Assembly (NCBI RefSeq): GCF_020216025.1
Contig: NZ_JAIWNC010000003.1
Coordinates: 368,528-432,527 of the forward strand
DNA: 64,000 nucleotides
DNA from: Jidongwangia harbinensis
GTDB lineage: Bacteria; Actinomycetota; Actinomycetes; Mycobacteriales; Micromonosporaceae
Direction: 5' to 3'
Part shown: one piece after another, positions 17,848 through 25,962 of the stretch
Position numbering within the stretch: the stretch's first letter is position 1
How the letters are laid out: the number at the start of each line of letters is the position of its first letter
Made by a program: the position numbers and the translations under genes
Notes under the pieces: generated by a model
Told to the model about the DNA's origin: nothing
Databases searched by the model: none
Seen by the model: the letters and a program-made list of their open reading frames with translations, nothing else

Positions 17848-20712
17848 TCAGCTCTCGTCGAGCAGGCCCAGGCGGTGCGCCACCGCGGCGGCCTCCACCC
17901 GGTTGGCCACGCCGAGCTTGGCGATGATCCGGGAGACGTGCACGCTCGCCGTCTTCGGGGAGATGTAGAGCCGCTCGGCGATCCGCCCGTTGCTGTGCCC
18001 CTCGGCCACCAGCCGCAGCACCTCACGCTCCCGCGCGGTCAGCACCTCGGTGCCGTCCGGCGCCGCCGCGACCGCCGCGGCGGCGGAGCGCAGCCCGAGC
18101 CGCTGCGCCAGCGTGTCCATCTGCGCGACGAGGGGCGCCGCGCCGAGCGCCCCCGCGATCGCCGCCGCCTCCTCGACCGCCCCGGCCGCGGTCGCCCGGT
18201 CGCCGGCACCGGCCGCCGTCTCGGCCAGCCCGCGGAGGGCCACCGCGAGCGGATAACGCTGGCCGTCCGCCCGCCACGCCGTCACCGCCGCGCGCCAGGC
18301 GTCCGGGTCACGGTCCAGGCAGGCGCGGACGTGCGCCTCATACGCCCGGTCGGCCGGACGCCGCACCGGCACGGTCGCCGCCGACTCGCGTACCCGTGCG
18401 GTCAGCTCGGGATCGCCGGCCCGGTCCGCCGCCTCGGCCGCGGCCGCGAGCAGCGGCCAGGCATATCGCGGCAGGGCGTCGAGGTCCGGCTCGGCCAGGC
18501 CGGCCCCGGCCGCCGCCACCGCGGCCGGATGGTCACCGGCGTGCAGCGCGGCGAGAATCCGCAGCTCGTGCAGCGACAGACGGTTGTCCTGGTTGAGGTA
18601 GGGCCGGCCGAGGAAGGCCACCGCCCGCTCGGCCAGCGCCTGCGCGCCCTCGTGACCGCGGGCCAGCCGCAGCCGGGCGCGCAGTCGCATCCACGGCAGG
18701 GCCAGCGTGCCGGGCGGGTCCTTGCGGGCCGCCTCGGCGAGCCGGGCGTCGGCCGCGTCCCACCGGCCCAGCGCGATCAGCGCCTCGGCGTGGTTGGCCA
18801 TCAGGAACACGCCGGTGGTGCGGCTGACCCCGACCCGGTCGGCGTGCGGGACGCCCTCGGCGGCACCGGCCGCGGACTCCTCGTAACGGCCCAGGCGGAA
18901 CAGGCCGTCGGACGCGTTCACCAGGGCCCGGGCCAGGTTGGGCAGATCGTCGGCGGCGCGGGCCCGCTCGGCGGCCCGGAACATCGCCTCCAGGCTCTCC
19001 TCCGTGGGAATCCGCCCGGCGCAGATGCGCCCATACGTGATCATGGTGGAGACCTCGGTGGCGACGTCGCCCAGCTCCACGGCGAGGCCCATCGCCTCCT
19101 CCGCGATGCGGCCGGCCTCGTCCAGGTCCACCGCGCAGTACGCCTGCGCCACGTCGGCCAGCAGCATCACCCGCTCCGACGAATTGGGCACGGTCTTGAG
19201 CAGGCGGTGGGCCTCGCGCGCCTCCGCCTCGCCGTTGCTGGCACCCTTGTTGCTGAGCAGCTTGCCGCGGCGGACCAGCAGCCGCGCCGCCCGCAACGGC
19301 TCGGCATCCGCGTCCAGATCGGCCAGCGCGGCCCGGGTGAGCTTCAGCGCCCGCTTGTGATCCCCCGCCTGGATCGCCGACAGCGCGGTCTCCTCCAGCA
19401 GGTCGAGATGGTCGACGCCGAGCCGGCCACCGGCGTCCGGTACCTGCTCCCACAACTCCAGGACACGTTCCAGCAGGCGGGCCTGTTCCGCGTAGGCATA
19501 ACGCCGGCAGGCGTGGTCGGCGGCCTGCTTGGCGGCCACCAGGGCGCGCGGGCGGTCGTGCGCGGCATACCAGTGGTGGGCGATCTCGGCGGGCGCCCGG
19601 CCCATCGCCACCAGCTCGGGCCCGGCCTCGATCGCCCCCGCGTACCGCGAGTGCATCCGGGCGTGCTCACCGGGCAGCAGGTCGTCGTGCACCGCCTCGC
19701 GGACCAGGGCGTGGCGGAACTCGTACCCCCCGTCGGTGTCCACCACGATCAGCTGGGCCGCCACCACGGCCCGCAGGGCCGACTCCAGTTCGGCATCGGC
19801 GAGGCCGGCCACCCGGGCGAGCAACTCGTGGCCGAAGCGGGTGCCACCCACCGCGGCCACCCGCAGCACCCGCTGGGCCACCTCGGACAGCTGGTCGACC
19901 CGGGACAGCAGCAGGTCGCGCAGGCTGTGCGGGATGTCGCTGCAGTCCGGGTCGCCGGACAGCGCGAACTGCTCGATGAAGAACGGGTTGCCCTGGGCGC
20001 GCTCGTGCACCGAGTCGGCGGTCCGCGGCTCCGGCTCCGCGCCGAGCAGGTGGGTGAGCATCGCGGCGGTGCCGTCGCGGTCGAGCCGGTCGAGCTCCAG
20101 CCGCTGCACCCCGCGGACCCGGTCGAGCTCGGCGAGGAACGGCCGCAGCGGATGGCCGCGGTGCAACTCGTCGGTGCGATAGGTGATCAGCAGCAGGACG
20201 TGCGGCAGCCGGGCCGACCGCACCAGGAACCCGATCAGGTCGCGAGTGGACCGGTCGGCCCAGTGCAGGTCCTCCAGCACCAGCACCACCGACCGGTCCT
20301 CGGACAGCCGGGCGAACAGCGCCGCGACCAGGTCGAACAGGTAACCCCGATGCGCCTCGACGGCGTCCGGCGGGGCGCCCAGCTCGGGCAGCAGCCGGGC
20401 GAAGTCACGCTCCCGGCCCCGTAGCACGGCCGGGCCGTCGGCCTGCACCAGCTCGCGCAGGGCGGCCGCGAAGGGTGCGAACGGCAGCCCCTCCTCGCCC
20501 AGCTCCAGCGCCTGCCCGGTGAGCACCCGGGCGCCGTCGGCCTCGGCGGCCCGGCGGAACTCCTCCACCAGGCGGGTCTTGCCGACCCCCGCCTCGCCGC
20601 CAACCAGCACGGTCGACGGCTCGGCGCTGCGGGTGCGCTTCAGGGCATCCTTCAGCGCCGCCAGGTCGGCCTCCCGGCCGACGAGGACCTCACTGCTGGA
20701 GTACGCCGTCAC
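17848..20712 (-). CDS. Large ATP-binding LuxR-family (LAL) transcriptional regulator
   Basis: A 954-aa regulator of the LAL type. The N-terminal AAA ATPase has Walker A GGEAGVGKT at about residues 38-46 and a Walker B-like VVLVLEDLHWAD near 150. The middle is helical and TPR-like. The C-terminal LuxR helix-turn-helix reads LTAREREVLRLVAEGHSNG then ISPKTASVHVSRIIAKL. Such proteins usually activate catabolic or secondary-metabolite genes on ATP or ligand binding; the target is not visible here. The GTG at 20712 begins the conserved SSSEVLVGRE segment; further upstream the frame runs through the small gene at 20790. Confidence 0.93.
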   Translation of the reverse strand: MTAYSSSEVLVGREADLAALKDALKRTRSAEPSTVLVGGEAGVGKTRLVEEFRRAAEADGARVLTGQALELGEEGLPFAPFAAALRELVQADGPAVLRGRERDFARLLPELGAPPDAVEAHRGYLFDLVAALFARLSEDRSVVLVLEDLHWADRSTRDLIGFLVRSARLPHVLLLITYRTDELHRGHPLRPFLAELDRVRGVQRLELDRLDRDGTAAMLTHLLGAEPEPRTADSVHERAQGNPFFIEQFALSGDPDCSDIPHSLRDLLLSRVDQLSEVAQRVLRVAAVGGTRFGHELLARVAGLADAELESALRAVVAAQLIVVDTDGGYEFRHALVREAVHDDLLPGEHARMHSRYAGAIEAGPELVAMGRAPAEIAHHWYAAHDRPRALVAAKQAADHACRRYAYAEQARLLERVLELWEQVPDAGGRLGVDHLDLLEETALSAIQAGDHKRALKLTRAALADLDADAEPLRAARLLVRRGKLLSNKGASNGEAEAREAHRLLKTVPNSSERVMLLADVAQAYCAVDLDEAGRIAEEAMGLAVELGDVATEVSTMITYGRICAGRIPTEESLEAMFRAAERARAADDLPNLARALVNASDGLFRLGRYEESAAGAAEGVPHADRVGVSRTTGVFLMANHAEALIALGRWDAADARLAEAARKDPPGTLALPWMRLRARLRLARGHEGAQALAERAVAFLGRPYLNQDNRLSLHELRILAALHAGDHPAAVAAAGAGLAEPDLDALPRYAWPLLAAAAEAADRAGDPELTARVRESAATVPVRRPADRAYEAHVRACLDRDPDAWRAAVTAWRADGQRYPLAVALRGLAETAAGAGDRATAAGAVEEAAAIAGALGAAPLVAQMDTLAQRLGLRSAAAAVAAAPDGTEVLTAREREVLRLVAEGHSNGRIAERLYISPKTASVHVSRIIAKLGVANRVEAAAVAHRLGLLDES

Positions 20713-20789
20713 GGTGTCGAGAATGCCACGGGGGTACGACGGAAATCCCCGCTCGGCGGCCCCGTTCACGAGACGCTCGGCGGCCCCGT

Positions 20790-20969
20790 TCACGAGGCCG
20801 ACGGCGCTCGTACGGCCGGCGCCTTCCGGGCCGCCCGCCCGAACCGGCGGTGCCGTCCGGCCCGGGCGGAACCGTGTGCCAGCCGGTAGGCGGCGGCCTC
20901 GCGGCGCAGTTCGTCGTTGCGCTGGTGGTACAGGTCGAGCCGGGTTTGCGGGTCGGTGTAGGGGAACAT
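20790..20969 (-). CDS. Small hypothetical protein, basic
   Basis: A 59-aa protein starting FPYTDPQTRLDLYHQRNDEL, then an amphipathic REAAAYRLA helix and an Arg-rich C-terminus. The N-terminal pattern (short lead, then LDLYHQRNDELRREA) recurs in small actinobacterial proteins of unknown role. A GAGGAG ribosome-binding site lies seven bases before the ATG at 20969. It sits 77 bases upstream of the LuxR-type gene on the same strand. The intervening sequence contains two close copies of a 24-base segment (ACGAGACGCTCGGCGGCCCC region and its neighbour near 20755-20795). Confidence 0.65.
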   Translation of the reverse strand: MFPYTDPQTRLDLYHQRNDELRREAAAYRLAHGSARAGRHRRFGRAARKAPAVRAPSAS

Positions 20970-21140
20970 CGCATGTCTCCTCGCGATCGGTCGTTTCCGC
21001 TGAGGTCCACTCTTCGGCCGAAGGTGCCGGGCACACATGGGGACGCAGCCTGATATCGCGAGGGCCGGCTACCTTACCGGCCGGACGGCCGGTGCCGAGC
21101 CGACGTAAGGCACTTACCCGTGACCACTACACTTCCGGGT

Positions 21141-21833
21141 ATGGCAAAACCCCAGGAGAAGGTGTCGTTCCGCGAGCGGCTGAAGCAGATCGGCCAGGTG
21201 TTCGCGTTCACCGCCAAGCAGGACAAGTGGTTCTTGCCGCTGCTCGCCGCCGCGGTCCTGATCCCGCTGTCGCTCACGGTGCTGGTGGTGCTCCTGGGGC
21301 TGGGCTGGGTGTGGATCCCGATCGGCATCATGGTCACCCTGCTGGCCGTGCTGATCGTGCTCAATCTGCGGTCCAACTCGGCGATGATGAACGTCGCCGA
21401 GGGCCAGCCCGGAGCGGCCGCCCAGATCATGGAGAACATGCGCGGCGACTGGCGGGTCCGTCCCGCGGCCAGCTCGACCACCCAGTTCGACATGGTGCAC
21501 GTCGTGATCGGCCGGCCCGGCGTGATCCTGCTCGGCGAGGGACAGACCCAGCGGGTACGCACGCTGATGGGCCAGGAGAAGCGCCGCCTCGCCAAGGTGA
21601 TCGGCAACGCCCCGCTGTACGACTACATGATCGGCTCCGGCGAGGGCGAGCTGTCGATCCGCAAACTGCGCACCACGGTGATGAAGCTGCCCCGCAACCT
21701 CACCGGCAAGGACGTGAACGCGCTGGACAAGCGGCTGGGCGCGCTGATGGCACGGCCCCAGATGCCGAAGGGCGCCATCCCCAAGAGCATGCGGCCGTCC
21801 AAGGGCCAGTTCCGCCAGCAACGGCCGCGCTGA
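21141..21833 (+). CDS. DUF4191 family membrane protein
   Basis: A 230-aa protein with the family start AKPQEKVSFRERLKQIGQVF, two hydrophobic helices (about residues 34-80), and a C-terminal cytoplasmic domain containing VHVVIGRPGVILLGEG and the basic KRRLAKVIGNAPLYD segment. The family is conserved in actinobacteria, often near lipA and glnA as here, but its biochemical role is unknown. The ATG at 21141 follows a TACACT box by seven bases, consistent with a leaderless message. It converges on the RDD protein. Confidence 0.9.
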   Translation: MAKPQEKVSFRERLKQIGQVFAFTAKQDKWFLPLLAAAVLIPLSLTVLVVLLGLGWVWIPIGIMVTLLAVLIVLNLRSNSAMMNVAEGQPGAAAQIMENMRGDWRVRPAASSTTQFDMVHVVIGRPGVILLGEGQTQRVRTLMGQEKRRLAKVIGNAPLYDYMIGSGEGELSIRKLRTTVMKLPRNLTGKDVNALDKRLGALMARPQMPKGAIPKSMRPSKGQFRQQRPR

Positions 21834-21869
21834 CCACTCCCCGACACTCCGGGGCTCACGGGTGGTGGG

Positions 21870-22262
21870 CTAGCGCAGGACCACGACGGAGCCGGCCGCT
21901 CGGTCGTGCCATCCGCGCCGGCTCGCGTCCGTCACGACCGCCGGGATCAGCAGGGCCAGCAGGATCGCCCGGACGAACGCCCGCCCCAGGCCGATCGCCC
22001 CGCCGTCCCGAATCGCGATGCAGCGGAGGCCGGCCAGCGCCATGCCCGGGGTCTGGCCGAACAGGCCGATCAGGACGGTGTTGAGCACGATCAGCACCAG
22101 CACCGGCGGCCACGGCACGGCCTGCGGGTTGGCGTAGAACGCGGCCACCACGAGGCAGATCGCCCAGTCGATGAGCAGCGCGGCGAACCGGCGCCCGAAG
22201 CCGGCGAGGCGGACCTGCGCCGGGTCGTACGCCGGCGGGGTGTCATTTGCACGAGCTGCCAC
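21870..22262 (-). CDS. RDD family membrane protein
   Basis: A 130-aa RDD protein with the diagnostic start AGFGRRFAALLIDWAI (Arg and Asp of the RDD motif) and three hydrophobic segments, including the QTPGMALAGLRCI loop. The function of RDD proteins is mostly unknown; some act as Na+/H+ antiporters. The GTG at 22262 is eight bases after a TAGCCT box and lacks a Shine-Dalgarno, so probably leaderless. It is divergent from glnA and conserved in that position in many actinomycetes; the glnA GlnR boxes lie in the shared intergenic region. Confidence 0.88.
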   Translation of the reverse strand: MAARANDTPPAYDPAQVRLAGFGRRFAALLIDWAICLVVAAFYANPQAVPWPPVLVLIVLNTVLIGLFGQTPGMALAGLRCIAIRDGGAIGLGRAFVRAILLALLIPAVVTDASRRGWHDRAAGSVVVLR

Positions 22263-22317
22263 GAGAGCCAAGGCTAACGGGTTAACCTGCACCAGTCGCG
22301 ACCCGCTCAGGGCCTCC

Positions 22318-22355
22318 GTAACATGGCGGAAACAATAGGGATACGCCTGGGCAAC
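22318..22355 (+). promoter_or_regulatory. Tandem GlnR-binding boxes upstream of glnA1
   Basis: Two a/b site pairs run in register every 11 bases: GTAAC (22318-22322), GAAAC (22329-22333), GATAC (22340-22344), GCAAC (22351-22355), each separated by exactly six bases. The first pair matches the known actinomycete GlnR consensus GTNAC-n6-GAAAC exactly, the second more loosely. This a1-b1-a2-b2 arrangement is that described for Streptomyces glnA, so nitrogen-responsive GlnR control is the likely meaning. The boxes end about 85 bases before the GTG. Confidence 0.82.
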
Positions 22356-22439
22356 TCCGTACCCATAGCGTCGCGACCAGCCTAGCCACACGGCGGCCAC
22401 GCGCCGCCCCGGTTCGAAAATCCTGTGCCAGGAGGACGA

Positions 22440-23864
22440 GTGTTCGCCAATCCCGAGGAACTCCTGCGATACCTCAAAGACGAGGACGTCAAGTTCGTCG
22501 ACGTACGATTCTGTGACCTGCCCGGTGTGATGCAGCACTTCAACATTCCGGTGGAGTCCTTCGACGACAGCGTTGTGACCGACGGCCTCGCCTTTGACGG
22601 ATCCTCGATCCGCGGGTTCCAGGCCATCCACGAGTCCGACATGATGCTCCTGCCCGACGTCACCACCGCGTTCGTGGACCCGTTCCGGATCCAGAAGACG
22701 CTGGCGCTGAACTTCTTCATCCACGACCCGTTCACCCGCGAGGCCTACTCGCGTGACCCGCGGAACGTGGCGAAGAAGGCGGAGACGTACCTGGCCTCCA
22801 GCGGCATCGCCGACACCGCGTACTTCGGCGCCGAGGCGGAGTTCTACATCTTCGACTCGATCCGCCACTCCACCTCGGCGAACGAGTCGTTCTACTACAT
22901 CGACTCGGTCGAGGGCGCCTGGAACTCCGGCAAGGAGGAGGAGGGCGGCAACCGCGGCTACAAGACCGCGTACAAGGGCGGCTACTTCCCGGTGGCCCCG
23001 CTGGACCACTACTCCGACCTGCGCGACGCCATGGTGCGCCGGCTGATCGACGTCGGCTTCACCGTGGAGCGTTCGCACCACGAGGTCGGCACCGCGGGCC
23101 AGGCCGAGATCAACTACAAGTTCTCGACCCTGCTGCACGCCGGCGACCAGATGCAGATGTTCAAGTACATCATCAAGAACACCGCCTGGGAGCACGGCAA
23201 GACCGCGACGTTCATGCCGAAGCCGCTCTTCGGCGACAACGGCTCCGGAATGCACACCCACCAGAGCCTCTGGCTCGGCGGGGAGCCGCTGTTCTACGAC
23301 GAGACCGGGTACGCCGGCCTGTCCGACACCGCCCGCTGGTACATCGGCGGTCTGCTGCACCACGCCCCGAGCCTGCTGGCGTTCACCAACCCGACGGTCA
23401 ACTCGTACCGTCGTCTGGTGCCCGGCTACGAGGCCCCGGTCAACCTGGTCTACTCGCAGCGCAACCGCTCCGCCTGCACCCGTATCCCGGTGACCGGCAG
23501 CAACCCGAAGGCGAAGCGCGTCGAGTTCCGCGTGCCGGACCCGTCGAGCAACCCGTACCTGTCCTTCTCGGCCCAGATGATGGCCGGCCTGGACGGCATC
23601 AAGAACAAGATCGAGCCGCCGGCGCCGATCGACAAGGACCTGTACGACCTCCCGCCGGAGGAGTGGGGTGACGTGAAGCAGGTGCCGGGTTCGCTCGACG
23701 CCGTGCTGAACTCGCTCGAGGCCGACCACGACTTCCTCACCGCCGGTGGTGTCTTCACCCCCGACCTGATCGAGACGTGGATCGACTGGAAGCGCGAGAA
23801 CGAGATCGACCCGGTCCGGCTGCGCCCGACCCCGCACGAGTTCGAGATGTACTACAACGTCTGA
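22440..23864 (+). CDS. glnA: Type I glutamine synthetase, adenylylation-controlled
   Basis: Dodecameric GSI-beta type enzyme making glutamine from glutamate, ammonia and ATP. The 474-aa protein has the N-terminal [18 protein letters not shown], the latch segment [13 protein letters not shown]-site [18 protein letters not shown] and NRSACTRIP. The adenylylation site is Y402 in [11 protein letters not shown], the target of GlnE, encoded about 13 kb downstream. The GTG at 22440 has a GGAGG site four bases upstream. A long leader with tandem GlnR boxes precedes it. A 9-bp hairpin (23877-23912) follows and may terminate transcription. Confidence 0.97.
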   Translation: MFANPEELLRYLKDEDVKFVDVRFCDLPGVMQHFNIPVESFDDSVVTDGLAFDGSSIRGFQAIHESDMMLLPDVTTAFVDPFRIQKTLALNFFIHDPFTREAYSRDPRNVAKKAETYLASSGIADTAYFGAEAEFYIFDSIRHSTSANESFYYIDSVEGAWNSGKEEEGGNRGYKTAYKGGYFPVAPLDHYSDLRDAMVRRLIDVGFTVERSHHEVGTAGQAEINYKFSTLLHAGDQMQMFKYIIKNTAWEHGKTATFMPKPLFGDNGSGMHTHQSLWLGGEPLFYDETGYAGLSDTARWYIGGLLHHAPSLLAFTNPTVNSYRRLVPGYEAPVNLVYSQRNRSACTRIPVTGSNPKAKRVEFRVPDPSSNPYLSFSAQMMAGLDGIKNKIEPPAPIDKDLYDLPPEEWGDVKQVPGSLDAVLNSLEADHDFLTAGGVFTPDLIETWIDWKRENEIDPVRLRPTPHEFEMYYNV

Positions 23865-23876
23865 CCCGTGACGAGC

Positions 23877-23912
23877 GGCGGTCACGATCGGCTACCGGCC
23901 GGCGTGGCCGCC
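23877..23912 (+). terminator. Possible terminator hairpin after glnA1
   Basis: GGCGGTCAC at 23877-23885 pairs with GTGGCCGCC at 23904-23912 (one G-U pair), with GCCGGC inside the loop, starting 13 bases after the glnA stop. There is only a short T-run (GTTTCG) after it. Confidence 0.5.
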
Positions 23913-24009
23913 GTTTCGCGTGTCCGGAGCGCGGCGCCGGCGAGGCTGTCCGGGCACATGGGACGGTGGGCCGGACAGATTGTCGTACGGACGCACTACG
24001 TTGCCGGGC

Positions 24010-25095
24010 ATGGCTGAATCGAAGCAGATCCTCGTGGCGCCCGGCAGCTCCGAGAACGTCACGGACACCGAGCACATCGGCATCACTTTTGCCCTGGCCG
24101 GCGGCAGGTGGGCGGGTCGGCCGGTGTTCGCCTCGGGCGGCAAGGACCGCCTGGTGCGGCTGTGGGACGCCGCCACGGGACAACCCCTCGGCCCGGCACT
24201 CACCGGGCATGCGGACGCGGTCAGGTATGCCGCGTTCGCCGGGCCGGAACACGACATTCTCGTCACGGCCGACGACCGCAACGTGGTGTTGCGCTGGGAC
24301 CTGCGCGACGGCACCCCGCATGCCGAGCCGCTGCTGCGGTCGGAGCACACGATCGCGGGGGTCGGCGAGGCCGTGGTGGACGGTCACGCCCTGGTGGGTG
24401 TGGGCACCGAGGACGGGCTGGTGCGGATCTTCGACGCCGGCACCGGAGCGCTCCACGCCGACCTGCACATCGGTGCGGGCCTGAAGATGACCCGCTCGGA
24501 CGTGGGCGTGCTGGACGGGCAGCTGGTGGCGTTGACGGTCGCGCACGACCCCGCCGTGGACTGCGGGGCGTATCTGGCGACGGTGACCCTGTGGGACGTG
24601 GCTTCCGGCGCCCCGCGGCAGGAACCCGGGAAGGTGCCAAACGAGAGCGAATACTTCGGGATCCTCGCAACGGCGAACGACCGGCTCGTCGCCGTCCTCG
24701 GATTCGACCCCGCCGAGCAGTACGGCGACGACCCCTACCAGTCCGAATACTTCCTGGACCACATCGGCGACTTCCGGGTGGTCGACGTCGCCGGGGACGA
24801 GGAGCTGTTCCTGCTCGAGCACGAGGGTGGCCCGCTGGAAGCGACCGTTGCCCGCTCGCCCCGCGGTGACGTCGTGCTGGTCGCGATGGAGTCGATGCAC
24901 ATCGCGGTCGTGGCCGTGGGTGGCGTCGACCGGCCCGGCGACGTCGAGGAGTCCCGGTACACCTGGCACAGCACGGACCTGTGCAGTGTGGCCGCGGCCG
25001 AGGTGGGCGGACGCACCGTGGTCGCCTCCGCCGATGTCGGAGGCATCCGCTTCTGGGACCTGCACGACCCCGGTCCCGGCCTCCATCGCGGCTGA
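24010..25095 (+). CDS. WD40-repeat protein
   Basis: A 361-aa protein with degenerate WD40 repeats: GKDRLVRLWDAATGQPLGPALTGH near residues 38-61, then DDRNVVLRWDLRDGTP, EDGLVRIFDAGTGAL, and TVASADVGGIRFWDLH at the end. It has no membrane helix or signal peptide, so it is probably a cytoplasmic beta-propeller of five to seven blades. WD40 proteins of this kind in actinomycetes often accompany kinases or NTPases, but no partner is proven. The ATG at 24010 follows a TACGTT box by seven bases (leaderless). The kinase-like gene follows after 110 bases. Confidence 0.85.
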   Translation: MAESKQILVAPGSSENVTDTEHIGITFALAGGRWAGRPVFASGGKDRLVRLWDAATGQPLGPALTGHADAVRYAAFAGPEHDILVTADDRNVVLRWDLRDGTPHAEPLLRSEHTIAGVGEAVVDGHALVGVGTEDGLVRIFDAGTGALHADLHIGAGLKMTRSDVGVLDGQLVALTVAHDPAVDCGAYLATVTLWDVASGAPRQEPGKVPNESEYFGILATANDRLVAVLGFDPAEQYGDDPYQSEYFLDHIGDFRVVDVAGDEELFLLEHEGGPLEATVARSPRGDVVLVAMESMHIAVVAVGGVDRPGDVEESRYTWHSTDLCSVAAAEVGGRTVVASADVGGIRFWDLHDPGPGLHRG

Positions 25096-25205
25096 CGGTA
25101 ATCAGAGGACACCGATCGGTCAGCGGCCGGAACGGCACGCGGATCCACCCCCACCCGGGCGTCCCGCGGCGCAGCGCCCGCACCCAGGCGATCGTAGGCG
25201 CGACC

Positions 25206-25904
25206 ATGGACGCAGTCTGTGCTCTGCGCAGCCGGCTGCGGGACGTGTTCTGGATCGGTGGCGGCAGCGGAGCCGGCAAGTCCACCGTGGCGCGCCGCCT
25301 GGCCGCCCGGTACGGCCTCCACCTGTACGCCACCGATGACGTGATGTCCGACCACGCCCGGCGGAGCACTGCCGGTGACTGCCCGTTCCTGCACGAGTTC
25401 ATGGCCATGGACATGGACGAGCGCTGGCTGGACCGGTCGCCGGAGGTCATGCTGGACACCTTCCACTGGTTCCGGGGTGAGGGGTTCGGCCTAATCGTGG
25501 ACGACCTGCTCGGCCTGCCTGCCGGCACCCGCGTGGTCGTCGAGGGCTTCCGGCTGTTGCCGCGCCTGGTGCGGCCGTTGCTCGGCGGGACCGGCCGGGC
25601 CGTGTGGCTCCTGCCGACGCCCGCGTTCCGGCGGGACGCGTTCGAGAGCCGGGGGTCGCTGTGGCGGATCGCCGGCCGGACCAGCGACCCGGAACGGGCC
25701 CTTCGGAACCTGCTGGCCCGCGACGCCGCGTTCACCGAACGCCTGGCCGTGGAGGTGCACGACCTCGGCCTCCACGCCGTCGAGGTCCACCCGGCGATGA
25801 CCGAGGACGACCTGACGGCGCGGGTGGCCGCGGCGTTACGCCTGACCGGCCGGCCGGGTCCCGGACAGGCAGATCCCGGGCAGGCGGTCGGTCGCCACGG
25901 CTGA
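25206..25904 (+). CDS. P-loop kinase-like protein
   Basis: A 232-aa protein with a Walker A motif GGGSGAGKSTVARRLAARYG (from residue 18) followed by LYATDDVMSDHARRS, a pattern typical of small-molecule kinases (adenylate/shikimate/gluconate kinase-like fold). A VVVEGFRLLPRLVRPLL strand and a C-terminal helical region follow. The substrate is unknown. The ATG at 25206 is the first reasonable start near the Walker motif. It lies between the WD40 gene and the AfsR-like regulator, all on the plus strand. Confidence 0.8.
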   Translation: MDAVCALRSRLRDVFWIGGGSGAGKSTVARRLAARYGLHLYATDDVMSDHARRSTAGDCPFLHEFMAMDMDERWLDRSPEVMLDTFHWFRGEGFGLIVDDLLGLPAGTRVVVEGFRLLPRLVRPLLGGTGRAVWLLPTPAFRRDAFESRGSLWRIAGRTSDPERALRNLLARDAAFTERLAVEVHDLGLHAVEVHPAMTEDDLTARVAAALRLTGRPGPGQADPGQAVGRHG

Positions 25905-25962
25905 CCGGTCGCCGACGGGTCACCGGCCTCGTCGTCGAGCACGCCTAGGGCAGAATCGACCC

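Noticed and set aside
22408..22424. GGTTCGAAAATCC-like string resembling a tRNA T-loop in the glnA leader
   Set aside because: No matching acceptor, D or anticodon stems around it; it is just leader sequence before the glnA ribosome-binding site.
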